Assembly (NCBI GenBank): GCA_002189035.1
Contig: NEEC01000009.1
Span: 2,790,001-2,854,000, forward strand
DNA length: 64,000 bases
From: Utricularia gibba
Taxonomy: Eukaryota > Streptophyta > Magnoliopsida > Lamiales > Lentibulariaceae
Reading direction: 5' to 3'
The translations under genes and the position numbers were made by a program. The notes below the pieces were generated by a model, which worked only from the letters and a program-made list of their open reading frames with translations, was not told the DNA's origin and did no database searches. Positions within the stretch are counted from its first letter, which is position 1, and each line of letters begins with the position of its first letter. This document shows positions 10,936 through 22,900 of the stretch, in pieces.

Positions 10936-12731
10936 GTGCTGTTCATCATCTGTGGTGCTAAGTAGAATCTCAGCATTCCGTTATCTGCAATGTTGTTTGG
11001 TGAATATGAATACTGTTCATGTCTTTTCTTCCTCCCATAACCAATCCCAATTCCAATTCCACTGATGTCTTCTGCAAATCCTGTTGATTTTCTACCACTC
11101 CCACCAACTTGGATGTTTCTCCAGCTTACACTGCTGTTGCTTCTCGTGATGTTTCTATTCATTTTTGCTGCTTCCCAGGTTCGCTCCAACGACTCAGAGT
11201 ATGTTCTTTCAACTCTGCTGCTGCATTTCTCTTCTTCTTCTTCTTCATCTTCATTGACGCCACTGCGGCGATGTATGAATCCCCATATTCTCCAGCTCCA
11301 TCTTCTTGACTTTCGCGTGTCCTTTTTCTCGAAACTGTTCTTTGAGAAGGAACTACTACTGTTCCTGAATCCATTACGCAGCTCGAAAGTGTCGGGAAAT
11401 TCCTCTCTCAGAGAGTTTGAGTTGGAGTTCCTATCACCCACGATCACTTTTGAGGAGTAATCAGCAATATTTGACACTGTTCTCTGTTCATCAATCTCTG
11501 CAACAACTGCTGCCGCAGTTTTTTTTATGAAACTAGACCGATCGACGCTCTTCCTCCGCCGTGAAGATGATTCAGAATAGTACTCCCTCGTCTGCGCTGA
11601 CCCACCGGGAATGAACTCCGGCTGCGCCGCAGGCTCCTCCACTGGAATAACCATATCCGGGCGAGGAGGTTTCGTTTCAGGGAGATCTTCCAGTACAGAA
11701 ACCATCGGCGCCGCCGCCCCCATTCTACTGAAACTCCTCCCCAACAAATGTCCATCCCAAGAAGCTCGGGGCTCCTCGAACGAAAACCGTGGATCGTCCA
11801 CGCTGATTCTGCCGGCATCGAGCGAAAACCGCGGATCAGTGTCGCAGGATCTTCTCCCGAAGCCGTAATCAGCGATTTCGGATTGGGTCTCACGGTACTG
11901 GCGCGAAATTGGTTTCTCCACGGGCAACGTGACGAACGCATTCGGCTTCTTCGTTTTCTGCTTCTGTTTCTCTCGCCATTTCTGCCATTTTTTAGTGAAA
12001 ACTGATGCAGCGGCGCGAAGCCCACCTCCGGAGCTCTTCTTCGCTTTGGAGTTATGCAGATTGATGTGATCCTTCATCGGCTTCACCCTTTCAGCATTTA
12101 CCACTTCGCTGTCAGCGCTTTCCGCGTCAATTTCAACGGCGGTTATCGGATTATCCAAATTTGGTTCTTCCTCAACGGGGACTATTTCATCGTCTCTGCC
12201 TTCGCTGCCATGATCGGAGTTTTTCACATTCTCTGTTTCCTGAGAAACGGAAAAGGTAACAGGAATGTTGCTAGTAGCAGAAGTATTGGTTTTAGTGTCG
12301 TCATGGAGCGTGAAGAGGGACCAGAGAGTGTTTTTCACCCTGACATCGCAAGATTTTCTCTGGGGTTCAAAAGAAAGACCCAAAGTCTCGTTCTTTGAAG
12401 CGGAAAAGGACTTCGTGCGGCGTAACTGAGGCACAAATGAAGAGGGCTTAACCGTTTTGGGGACCGGCGGAGGGAAGTAATTAGTCTTGAAATTAGAAGA
12501 AAAGAGGGATTTGATGGCGGCAGCGGTGGCGGAGGCAGAAGAGGGGCGTCGGGAGGATGAAGGAGTGTTGGAGGAAGAGTTATCGAGAGACGTGAGACGC
12601 TCGCAGAGACAAGAAGGGCAGAATCCAGTGAACTGCTCAGAAGGGTGACGGTCGCAGCTGAATGACGACCGCGGTGGCTGCGGAGGCGGCGGCTGCGGTG
12701 GCGCTATAGGGTCTGCAGAAATGGGATTCAT
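10857..12731 (-). CDS. OPS: OCTOPUS-family protein (DUF740)
   Basis: Single-exon gene of 624 residues. The N-terminal block SCDRHPSEQFTGFCPSCLCERL (shown as SCDRHPSEQFTGFC and PSCLCERLTSLD), near residues 24-50, is the signature of the OCTOPUS/DUF740 family. AtOPS is a polar plasma-membrane protein of provascular cells that promotes phloem entry and opposes the kinase BIN2; the role here is inferred. Further landmarks are LRRTKSFSASKNE, KNTLWSLFTLHDD, ASVFTKKWQKWREKQKQK and the RRWSWRIWGFIHRRS block near residue 490. A poly-Glu tract follows, encoded by a GAA run at 11231-11245. The first in-frame ATG is used. Whether this is OPS itself or an OPS-like paralogue cannot be decided here. Its 3' end is partly duplicated downstream. 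Confidence 0.9.
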   Translation of the reverse strand: MNPISADPIAPPQPPPPQPPRSSFSCDRHPSEQFTGFCPSCLCERLTSLDNSSSNTPSSSRRPSSASATAAAIKSLFSSNFKTNYFPPPVPKTVKPSSFVPQLRRTKSFSASKNETLGLSFEPQRKSCDVRVKNTLWSLFTLHDDTKTNTSATSNIPVTFSVSQETENVKNSDHGSEGRDDEIVPVEEEPNLDNPITAVEIDAESADSEVVNAERVKPMKDHINLHNSKAKKSSGGGLRAAASVFTKKWQKWREKQKQKTKKPNAFVTLPVEKPISRQYRETQSEIADYGFGRRSCDTDPRFSLDAGRISVDDPRFSFEEPRASWDGHLLGRSFSRMGAAAPMVSVLEDLPETKPPRPDMVIPVEEPAAQPEFIPGGSAQTREYYSESSSRRRKSVDRSSFIKKTAAAVVAEIDEQRTVSNIADYSSKVIVGDRNSNSNSLREEFPDTFELRNGFRNSSSSFSKNSFEKKDTRKSRRWSWRIWGFIHRRSGVNEDEEEEEEKCSSRVERTYSESLERTWEAAKMNRNITRSNSSVSWRNIQVGGSGRKSTGFAEDISGIGIGIGYGRKKRHEQYSYSPNNIADNGMLRFYLAPQMMNSTRRGGGMAKTRQNGSHSIARSVLRLY

Positions 12732-15700
12732 AACCGCTACCAGAAGAAGGATCCCCCGCTCTCACCCTCACTTCATCACATCAACCCCGGCGCCGCATTT
12801 CCGAAATGCACTTTCCCGGTCGACCGGAGCGCAAAGGAACCATATCGTAACGCAGCATAGAAAAGACGGCCATCGAAAATCCTCATTTATTTCTCGTATC
12901 TTCAATGTCCAGCACACAAGTACCCATTTGCCCTCTTGCTCCATTTTGTAATAAATTGCAGATCAGTCCCCCAAAAGTCGTTTTATTTCTCCCATGCCAC
13001 CTCACAACGGCTACTGTAATTATTATAATTTTCCCCCCATTTAAAACCTAATATTAAGTAAAATAAGATTAAATTTTTAATAAATAACACAACACTCAAT
13101 ATAACACATACACCTCTTTAAATCAGTATTTTTTCACATAAAATGTTTTAATAATAATTTTAATTAATTAAAAAACATAATTTTGGGTTCTTGACTTTTG
13201 TAGGTGGAGAAAAATAAGCGATCAAGAAGCCTGTAGATTTCAAAGATTCCTTCTTGTCTGTCGGAGAGAAAGCAAAAGGCGGAAATTCTACCCCCCTTTT
13301 CTCCTCCCACTTTCACTTTTCTCCTTTTATTAAAATAAAATATTAAAATTATTTATTTATTTTTTATGATCACGTATTATTTGATCGTATACTTGATATA
13401 TAGTTTTTATAAATATATATTTAAAATAAATTTTAAAAAAGAATTAAAATTTGATTTTGAAATGATTTAAAAGTATGATGTAATCAATGGGAGATTAGAT
13501 ATAACCACAATTTTTTACATCAGGGATGATATTAAAAATTAAAAGAATTATGAAGGTGCTTTATGTTATTTGAAATCGAATAAATGACAATCATTCAAGT
13601 ATATTAGATACTACTCATCATCCAAACTACTAGAAAATATTTAATTTACTAACTATAAATGAAAAAAATTCATTAAATGTAACATATATGTTACTAAAAT
13701 AATATATTTGAAAATTTTAAATTAATATGAGTTAGGCAAGAGTCTTGATAACAATATATCACATTGGGTCTTTCTAATCATATGCAAAGACTTTTTTCGA
13801 TAAATAAGAATATAAAATTATGAAATTTGGATATGTAAAATAGATAATATTATATAAAAATAAGCTGGATCTTGACATTTGTTAATTCATTCAATATTTT
13901 AAAAAATGACATAAATTAGGTGTCACATAAAGTTTATATTACACCTCCAATTATTTGTGGCTTCAAAAAGTAAAAAAGAAATTGATTATAAAAAAATTAA
14001 AACGGTAAAAGAGAGAAGGATTGAATTAAATTGGTGGTGAATGAAGAGAGAGAAAATAGGGGCGTGACCCACCGCCATGTCACGTGGGAATCCCGCCACT
14101 TCGGCCTTGTAGGGCCCAATCCTTAAAAGACACGAGAGCCCATCGCCATTCACCGCCCATTCATTCATTACCTCCAAAATAAAGGACGAATATTACAATA
14201 TATTGATTATCAGTAATTCAGCAGTTTCAACCGCGGTAAATAAAACTTCTTACCATTAACCAACCAACCAACGCCTCGTGCAATCAACTTACCGTTTATT
14301 TATGATGGAATCGTAGGGGTGATGGATAGATTTACGCTGCAGCGAGGCCATGTGAAATTACACGGAAAGTACTTTTCTGTCCCCCGGCCTCTTTTACTTT
14401 TCCTCCCTCCCTCCTTTAAAAATTAAAAAAAAATGCAGTATGATTTTTTGATTTAAAAAAAGAAACGAAAAAAAGACAAAAATTCTTACGTGATGTCTTG
14501 TCATGGGTTGCGTGTCTAAAATGCAGGGAAATGTGGACTCGGGGACCGAAATTCCTCTCTCGATCCCAATGCCCATTGCCCGCCCTTTGGTCGTAAAGCC
14601 CCTTCCAAAAGTAAATTTCTTCACATGCTTTCTACTAACTTCAAATCATTTTTTTATTATAAATAGGAATATTTTAAATGACCAAAAAAATCGTAAATCA
14701 TTTTAAAATTCTATCAAATTTAACCTAATTTTCACGATTTAAAATGATTTAATTACGATTTTTTTAAATATTTACTATTGAAAATATATTAAAACATTTT
14801 ATTTACATAAATATGGATAATGTGAGTAACGATTGAAAAAATATATATATTTTTTATCTTTGTTACATAAATAAATAAACATATTTAATTCAATATTATA
14901 TTTTACACATATCATTAAAATAAATAAAAAATCAAGAATAAAAAAACACTCACATGAGAAAATAGTTTAAAAAAATAACTTGTAGAATTATATAAATGTT
15001 TAAAATATATGTAATCATTGAAACATAGGTATCTAGAAGCATAAAAAACACTCACATGAGAATAAATGTTCGTTATTTCATTCAGATTTATATTTTCATA
15101 CTAATATCCTCTTTTAAACGGAAAATAGATGAGGAAAGAGTCAAAAAAAACCCCTTGATCCCACCCCTTGTCTGTGGAAACACTTGAGCAGGTGATCAGT
15201 CATCCGACAGAGAATTTGAGACTGAGGGAGGGGAAGAATAGGAACAAGATATGGATGGGTGTGGCGGTGTGAAGGGGGGGAATAATAGACAATAAAGTGA
15301 GGGAGAGCGCGCATGCGCAGTGTACTGGGGGCCATTCACAGGAATAAACAAGCAATGGATGATTGTCCTTGGTGTTTTTGTCATATCCAAGAGGGGGATC
15401 GCATTTGTTTCAAGCAAGCTTTTCAAATATGGTTGCTCCCTTTGGGCCACCACACAGATGCACTTTGTCTCATAAAGACCACACCATCATCACTCCAATT
15501 CCCCCCCTTTAATAAAAAAACACAGTCTTTCATCTTCTTCTACTATCAAAGCTGGAAAAGCAGAGCATGGTGTAAGCAGAGCAGACAAATGTGTACCGGA
15601 ATGGCTTCTGATCCTATCATCTGTCGAGATATGCCACCACCTGTGGCCTGTGATTGATTGGGGACTTGGCCCAAACATCTTGTAGGCATGATGCTACATT

Positions 15701-17125
15701 TTGAACTCATTTAGCCCATAGGGGTGAGGCAGCATGATCATCAGGAGTCTCCTATTGCTGCAGACTGGCATCTCATATATGCTTCATGGGAATGATAGAA
15801 GAACAAAATAATTGTGGAAATCGTCCCTGTTTCTCCCATGGTTAAAATTATCGCCAGAGTTACCTCCAGAGTGAAACTAGATGAAACATTTGGATCATAT
15901 TGGGATATAAAATAATATACTGTTCCATGGCATTCCTTGAGAAATCAATATGCCCCCTACTCGCCATATCTGGAGACGGGAAAAGCAATGCAGCAACATG
16001 CTACAACACGAGATTGGCTATTGGCTATGGCTATAAAATAAAAGTGTTTTTGGCTACTAATCAGACACGCCTTTACCCATAGGGAAAAAAACAATCTCGG
16101 GCAACTAGTAGATAAGCGTATTATTCAGGATCAACTATGATTTCAAGACATGATCCTGATTCAAGACATCCAAGAACAAACAAGCATGTAGGGGATTCTG
16201 GGGCTGTTGAACGAGAGAGCCAACATGTAATTTTCAGCATCAGTTCCAAAATGGGTGATGACATTTCACTAACAAAACAGGTAGAAGAATAACAATTCCG
16301 TTAGATGCTTAGCCTAGGGCTCTCACATCTTGCACACAGTTTTTCTTCCCTCATTCGCCTTTTCTCCGCCTCTTTCTCCAATTTCTCCCTCTGCATCACC
16401 ACTGAAGCAATTGATAGAAAAGAAGTAAACTTTTGCACCAGAAACTACAGCTCTGAATAAGTCCCGAGTAAACTTAGCCACAGCTCTGCAAAACACTACT
16501 GAAGTACTGATAGTGCCCAGTTTGACAAAGCTCCAGAATCCCATACAAAATTGCGGATCAATTCAAAAATCAATCACATCCCCCAAGCTTAACAACAGGG
16601 GCTCCAATTTCTCTCTATGTGTCTATTTTGAAAAGTAACTAAACTATATTTTTCATATACTTTTTTATATGTAAGATATCATTTTTTTCTCATACAATTA
16701 AAATAGGATGATTACTTTTCTAATATATCTCATTGAGATGATTATTAATGCATCTAAACAAGGATCTTCATTAATAATGTTTCACCTGGATTTCAATTGA
16801 ATTCCATAATTTTTATTTTAAATTGAAATGTAAAATATTAAATTTTCATAATTATTTTTATTTTATATAATATTTTTACAAAACTCAATTCGATCATTAT
16901 AAAAAAATAGCGTCCCAAACAAAATTTCCAGCCTGTGATTAAATATAGCAATTATAATATTCAATAAAAAGGGAATTTATTTGTATCATTATTTGATGAT
17001 AATTTGTGATCGGTGTACCGTGAACGTGTAGTTCACGCAGGCCGGCCATCGCTGGGACGCCTGTGGCAGAAATACGGCGGGCAGAAGAAGATTGGCGAGT
17101 GAGTAATTGGTATTTGGCAGCGAGA
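12732..17125. other. Long AT-rich intergenic interval with no supported gene
   Basis: About 4.4 kb. Most of 12950-14000 and 14640-15120 is very AT-rich. More balanced patches lie at 14040-14180 (with a CACGTG core at 14091), 15140-15700 and 15700-16620. The longest frame here, 114 codons at 15313, has no family signature, and the 73-codon frame at 16323-16544 on the minus strand is also unrecognised. A 22-base direct repeat, ATAAAAAACACTCACATGAG plus AA, ends at about 14960 and again at 15062. Nothing resembles a transposon. Confidence 0.5.
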
Positions 17126-17617
17126 ATGGCGGCGTCACGAGCATTTTGTTCCCCTCTCATTTCCGTCCAAGTTCCTGGGCTCACCTCTTCACCCCCCGCG
17201 TTTCCGTTCTTCCCCGCCGTCAGAATGCCGATGGTTTCAAAGTTCGCGCGGCGAAGCTGCCTTCTGGAGTACTTTCTGAAAATTTCACTTTCATTGCTGG
17301 TGAACGATGATCGTTTCTTCATTTGGGTGGTCTGATCACAGGTTGAAGTTCCTAAGGAGGAGCCCAGAGTGCAGCCTCCGTTGCTGGGCTTCACGAGAAC
17401 CGCTGAAGTATGGAATTCTAGGGCTTGCATGATTGGGCTCATCGGGACTTTCTTCGTTGAACTGGTTCGATTCACATAAGTTTCTCTTCTTTTGTGCTCC
17501 TTTGTGATGATTGGATCTGGTGATCTTCCTTCATCCATTGTTTCACAGATACTGAACAAGGGTATACTCGAGATACTCGGTGTGGAAGTTGGGAAAGGGC
17601 TTAATCTTCCCCTCTGA
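17126..17617 (+). CDS. OHP1: One-helix protein 1 (OHP1/HLIP type), with a one-base frameshift
   Basis: Single-helix light-harvesting-like protein of the thylakoid; OHP1 with OHP2 and HCF244 assists photosystem II reaction-centre assembly and chlorophyll delivery. Exons 17126-17268, 17342-17464, 17549-17617. Exon 2 carries GFTRTAEVWNSRACMIGLIG with the ExxNxR chlorophyll-binding motif (E-V-W-N-S-R); exon 3 gives ILNKGILEILGVEVGKGLNL and stop. The transit peptide starts MAASRAFCSPLISVQVPGL. The frame breaks at the run of six C in exon 1 (near 17190-17195); with seven C it reads TPRVSVLPRRQNADGFKVRA and AAKLPSG into exon 2. Restored length is 111 residues, close to the Arabidopsis protein. No single long open frame shows the gene, so automatic annotation is likely to miss it. 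Confidence 0.87.
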
Positions 17618-18173
17618 GTGTCCCATGTTGTTTGATGTTTCTGTTTTTGTATGGAATACTTATTATTTCATGCGCGTTTTGTTCAAGATTAGTTTCTCAC
17701 TTTTTGCCCATCACCAAATGGATACAAGGACTTAAGAGAAGCTTGCGTATCAAGAGTGTTAAAGATTAGTCTTAATTGTTCTCCTCCACTCTTTGCTTTT
17801 CTGCTTTTTCCTGCTTTGAATTTATGTCTTTTGTTGGTGTACGAAAGAAGTAGTAGCCCAGAGAAGGAAACAAATGTACTTCTCCAAATTGAGAAGCAAG
17901 GTATTTTTGTCTCTGTGGATGATTTAGGAAATCTCAGGAAGTAAGTGGACAGTGAAATCAATGCCTTGTTGTTTTCCAGGTTTTGTCTTTGCTTTTCTAT
18001 AGATCCTCACCAAGTTTTGTGCGTTCTTTATTAAAGAGTGGGGGTACATTATCCTTAAGAATATTTTTAGCAGTGGAAAAGAGAATGCAGAACGTAGCCT
18101 ATATATCCAGCAAAATTTTGGCTTTAGTCAGCACAATAAAATCTCATAGTCATAGCTGAAAAGAAAGAAAGCA
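17618..18173. other. Intergenic between OHP1 and thaumatin-like gene
   Basis: 3' region of OHP1 followed by the leader of the thaumatin-like gene. The open frames at 17689-17961 are short and show no family features. No regulatory site is claimed. Confidence 0.4.
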
Positions 18174-19080
18174 ATGCTACTTGTCCAAGTGCTCTTCACA
18201 GTGCTCACACTGCTCTGTCCAAGTAAGATTTCTTCCCTTGCTGGTTCAAATATCAATCTTCTCAACTTTAAAGTCTGTGGAAGATAGTAATGTGGTCTGC
18301 AGGGATCAGATCTTAACATTGATCACTTGATGTTGCTTAATTTTTTTATCCTCCCCTGTTTCGTTGGAACTGTCTGTAGAACAAGCATTGGCATACGGCA
18401 AGGGATATCAACTTGTTCTAGTGAACAACTGCAATGACAGCGTATGGCCTGGAATCCTCGGTGGTGCAGGCCATCCAACTCCCAAAAATGGCGGATTTCT
18501 CCTCACCAGCGGCCAAGAGCTAGTAGTTGATGTCCCCGCCAAATGGTCAGGCAGAGTATGGGGAAGACAACACTGCCACTTTGATGAAAAAGGCAAAGGC
18601 TCGTGTGCCACTGGAGACTGTTCCGGCCAACTGCAATGCAGAGGAATGGGAGGCGTACCACCAGCCACCATGGTTGAAATGACATTAGGGACATCCTCTT
18701 CCGACCTCCACTTCTACGACGTCAGCCTGGTGGATGGCTTCAACCTCCCCATCTCCATGAGGCCGATCGAGGCCGGCGTTGGATGTGGCATCGCAGCATG
18801 TGAGGTCAACCTGAACATATGCTGCCCTTCTGCACTGGAGGTGAGAGCCGGTGGGAAGGTAGTTGGTTGCAAAAGTGCTTGCATAGCCATGCAGTCTGCC
18901 AAGTATTGCTGCACAGGAGAGTACTCCAGCCCGGAGAAGTGCAAGCCGACCATCTTCTCCAATTTGTTCAAAGCCATTTGCCCCAGGGCGTACAGCTACG
19001 CCTTTGATGACTCTTCAAGCCTCAACAAGTGCAATGCTTCTAGGTATCTCATCACCTTCTGCCCTCCACCCTTGACATGA
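18174..19080 (+). CDS. Thaumatin-like protein (PR-5 family)
   Basis: Secreted disulfide-rich protein of the thaumatin/PR-5 family (GH64-TLP fold); members are linked to defence and cell-wall glucan binding. Exons 18174-18222 and 18380-19080, phase 1 joint, 249 residues. Exon 1 is the signal peptide [16 protein letters not shown]. The REDDD cleft is recognisable: Arg in GRVWGRQ, Glu in VEMTL, Asp in [15 protein letters not shown] count 17 Cys in the mature part; the usual 16 plus one extra in NICCPS. The protein ends ITFCPPPLT, so there is no C-terminal vacuolar or GPI extension. The size is that of a large-type TLP. Confidence 0.92.
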
Positions 19081-19948
19081 ATCACTTTCTCTGCCCTTTC
19101 TCCTATGTATGTTACACCTACTATGGAACATGGTGCTCTGATCTTAAGGCTCGTATTATGTTTGATACATGTATTGAGTTTCGGATTGTGAGCTCTTTGG
19201 CATGTATCTAAACTATGATATAAGAAGGCTTCTAGGGAAAAATGGTGTTGTACAATGTGTTAGAGACCAAACTGCAAACGAACTATCTCATTTTGGATCA
19301 TACACTTTCAATGGGTTGGATGGTCGAAATCTTGAAATTTCTAATCAATTTTTAACAATGAAGTGTTTCGATAGCGTATTTGATTAATCTACTAAACATA
19401 TAATAAAATTTTAAAATTACTATTGAACATAGGTTGATTAAATTCATGGTTGAATTCATTTTTTTAATTAATAAACAAATTTTAAAATTTTTTTAATGAA
19501 TATTTTTATGTAACGTAACGATGATCTCCTTAAATAAAAAATAGATAAAAGAGAATATATATATATATATATATATAGTTTTTCATTTATATTCTAAATT
19601 AAATTAAATAGATACTCACTAAATTTAATCAAGATTTGTTAATTAAGAAAAAAAATAATTATAAATGGATAAAAAATTCTAATTTTTTTAAAGAAAAATA
19701 TTATATAAAATAAAAAGAAAAAGAGAAGGAACAGGTAGCAGCTAGCAGGCGCGTATTTTACTTTCACCCTCCCAAAAGGGGATGGTTTAATCGTAGTTGT
19801 CTCGTGTTTGCTCCGGCTGGATCTTGGTTTTCTTCACTGCATTTGATCTTGATATGCCGAACTTGGAAGGAATCACTGGAGGAATTCTGGAATTCTTCTC
19901 GTAACGTATCTATTTGTACAACGATTGGGGTGATTTAACTCGTCAGTC
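19081..19948. other. Intergenic between thaumatin-like gene and TASH3
   Basis: AT-rich from 19380 to 19720, including an AT microsatellite. The last 200 bases are probably the TASH3 leader. No gene is supported. Confidence 0.5.
19554..19577. repeat. (AT)n microsatellite
   Basis: About twelve uninterrupted AT units in AT-rich intergenic DNA. Length is likely to vary between individuals. Confidence 0.9.
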
Positions 19949-22900
19949 ATGTCGGTAAGTTTTCAAGATCTGATGAAAGGCTTCAGCCTCGCCATACGAT
20001 GAATCTTGAATCATATTCTGCGCATTTTCTTGCAGGATTCGTCAGGGGTGACCCTCATGGATCTGATGACTTCAGATGCTGGGTCTTCCAAGGCGTCGAC
20101 GGCGCAATCAACTGCGGCTGCGTCGCGACCCGATTCAGCGACGGGAGCACCGTTACCGGTTGTGGAGCGGAAGTCCAAGAAGGGAACTCTTTTGCAAATA
20201 CAGAGTGACACGATTACTGCTGCCAAGGCTGCTTTCAACCCAGTGCGCGCCAACATTTTGCCCCAGAAGCAAAAAGTTAAGGTATTTGTACAAACGACGT
20301 ATCGCTATTGCTTTTTTCTGCTATTTGTATGTTCTCTATGTGCTAGAGGGTGAGCATGGGTTGCGGTGGGGATTATAATTCTGTTTCGTTATTTCTGTTC
20401 CTGAAATATCATCCGTGCGTGGTGTTGAATTGTGTTGATTTGTTGTGCCTGTGTTGTGTTGGGGCGTTTCATTGATCACATCGATTGACTGAGATGCCAA
20501 CTGTACATTCGCCGTGTCTGAATGACTTTGGTGCTGTTGCATTAGTTCATCCTGTTATCTGTTTGAATGACTTTCTTTTTTTACAGTCAGTCTCCTACGC
20601 ACAACTTGCGAGAAGCATTCACGAGCTTGCAGCAGCATCAGATCAAGTAAGGCGATGAACCATTTGTACTCTGGAAAACTCATGCAAGCATCCAGTAATC
20701 CCTGTTTCTTGTGTTTCCTTCTATAGAAAAGCTCACAAAGGCAATTGGTGCACAATGTATTTCCAAAGCTAGCTGTCTACAACTCAGTCGATCCATCTTT
20801 AGCACCATCACTTTTGATGGTATGTTTCTTTTTCCTTATCAATGACTGTTACATGAGGTCTGAATCTTCTATAGAAATTTGGTGTTTTAAGTTTTGGAAA
20901 ATTGATAGCCATGTTTATCTTGTGCTTTGATTGGTTTAAGTTTCATTTTTTGTTCAAAATTTTGGACCCATTGGATGCATATATTGTTTTCAGGAAAGAA
21001 AACACAAGTAATGATTTCTATGATAATAAAGCTTACTTAAAAAATGCCGTGGATATCTTTAAATAATGATTTCTAAAAATTTAAAGATTTCATCAGTTAA
21101 TCATATTTTTTTTCATATTTCCTGTTTCTTTTTCTAATTCTCTTCTCGTGTGTTTATAATGAGTGAACATTTGGTGAATTATATTCATTCTTTTATTGGT
21201 AACTGTAGCTTGACCAACAATGCGAGGACAGGACTGTGCTGCGATATGTTTACTATTACTTGGCAAGGATTTTATCAGATTCTGGTTCACAAGGTCTGAA
21301 CCCAGGGGGTGGAATACCAACCCCAAATTGGGATGCTTTGGCTGACATTGATGCAGTTGGAGGTGTCACAAGAGCTGATGTTGTGCCTAAAGTAGTGGAG
21401 CAATTAAAAACAGAGGCTCTTAATGAAGATGCAGAATGTTAGTACTGATGTTCTTTCTCATTTTGATAAATCCTTGATGCTCGCTTATTAAAAAGTATTC
21501 TACTTTTACGTTTTCATATACAGTTTGTATGATGTGAAAATGAAACTGTCAAAATTGAAATGTTCCATTTCACGAAAGAGATGTTCCATGCATCTGATGT
21601 GGCAATATCAATTCAGATGTTTTGCATAAAATTGCATATTCTTGATTCTTGCTTTGTTGACTTATTTGCTTACATAAATCTTGACTCCTCGCCTTTTTTC
21701 ATTTGAAGTCCATGCACGGAGACTGCAAGCATTAAAGGCTCTTACATATGCTCCTTCCAGCAACTCAGATATTCTGTCCACGATTTACAGTATAGTAACT
21801 GGCATTCTGGAAAAGGTTACTCGGAGTTTGTTTAAAGAATGCTCGAAGCTTTATGTTTTACTTATCTTCATCTGTGCCTTTTCAGTAATCAAAGGATTTT
21901 CTTGTTGGATTTCTTGGCATATCTCAGTAGCCTGTCTTATCACAAAATATCATCCTCAACCAGTATTTGTGCATTTCGTTTAAAAGTGAAATTTGCATAA
22001 GTAACCTTGTACTTACTCCTAAATCTTGTTATGGTTAAATAAATTGGATCAATCGAGCATATAAATCTGCATTATAGGTTTTGTATTTGCAAACTAACTG
22101 CAATGTGAGTGTCTATGACTTGTTTTCTGGTTTATTCCTTGTACCTTACTCGCGTCATTGGCAGGCTGGTGAACCACAGAAGAGAAAGAAGGGCATATTT
22201 GGAACAAAGGGAGGGGATAAGGAGGTACTACATGTATCAGAGAGTTTATCTCTTTTGATGGACTGATTTTTTTGATTGCTCACACCTAGTCTTCTCCTTC
22301 TTTGTCATTTGCATGCACTATATTACTATTCGCTTTGCTTGTTATCCACCTCTGCACTGCAACCTTACAAGCTGAGTCATGTTTAAATCCATACTGAGGC
22401 TGATTCTGGATTTTTTTGGTGCTATATTGTCCAACTGTGTGCCATGCGAAATTTCAGCCTCTCTTGCTATTATGTAAAATAACTGGTCTAAAGACAGTGG
22501 AATTCAGAAATCCAGTGTAGTCAATGCAGTGCAGTTAAAAAGAGTCTTTATCATGCATCCTTAATATTATTCCACATACATACTTTTCTCAGCTCTGGGT
22601 GACTACGTTCAATACTTCATGTGCAGTGTGATGAACTATGTAGTTGCTTAATTTGCTTAATATATCGTTTGCTATTTTCATTATTCTGATGAAATGTGTG
22701 TTTAGAGAACTAGATTTTTTCCCAATATTCAAATTGCACAGTTGTATGATGCAAGTGGAGATTCTGTTGGAATTTTTAGATTGTTAATTGAATTTTATTA
22801 TGGTACGATTCAAGTGGTGATTTAATGGATTTTTTAGATTGATTGATTCACTTTTTTTTACACTATTTCTATCAGTCTGTCATTCGGAGCAATTTGCAAT

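Noticed and set aside
11065..12398. Several plus-strand frames of 66-131 codons
   Set aside because: They are shadows of the OCTOPUS-family exon on the other strand.
15379..15450. Sequence resembling miR393 (TCCAAGAGGGGGATCGCATT) with a partly complementary CCCTTTGG downstream
   Set aside because: It differs from the conserved mature sequence by an insertion and changes, and the fold pairs only in short blocks.
15313..15657. 114-codon open frame in the long intergenic interval
   Set aside because: No domain, no signal peptide, no splice context, and composition typical of non-coding DNA.
15720..15745. GAGGCAGCATGATCATCAGG, slightly like miR167 or miR172
   Set aside because: Too many mismatches to either and no hairpin arm found nearby.
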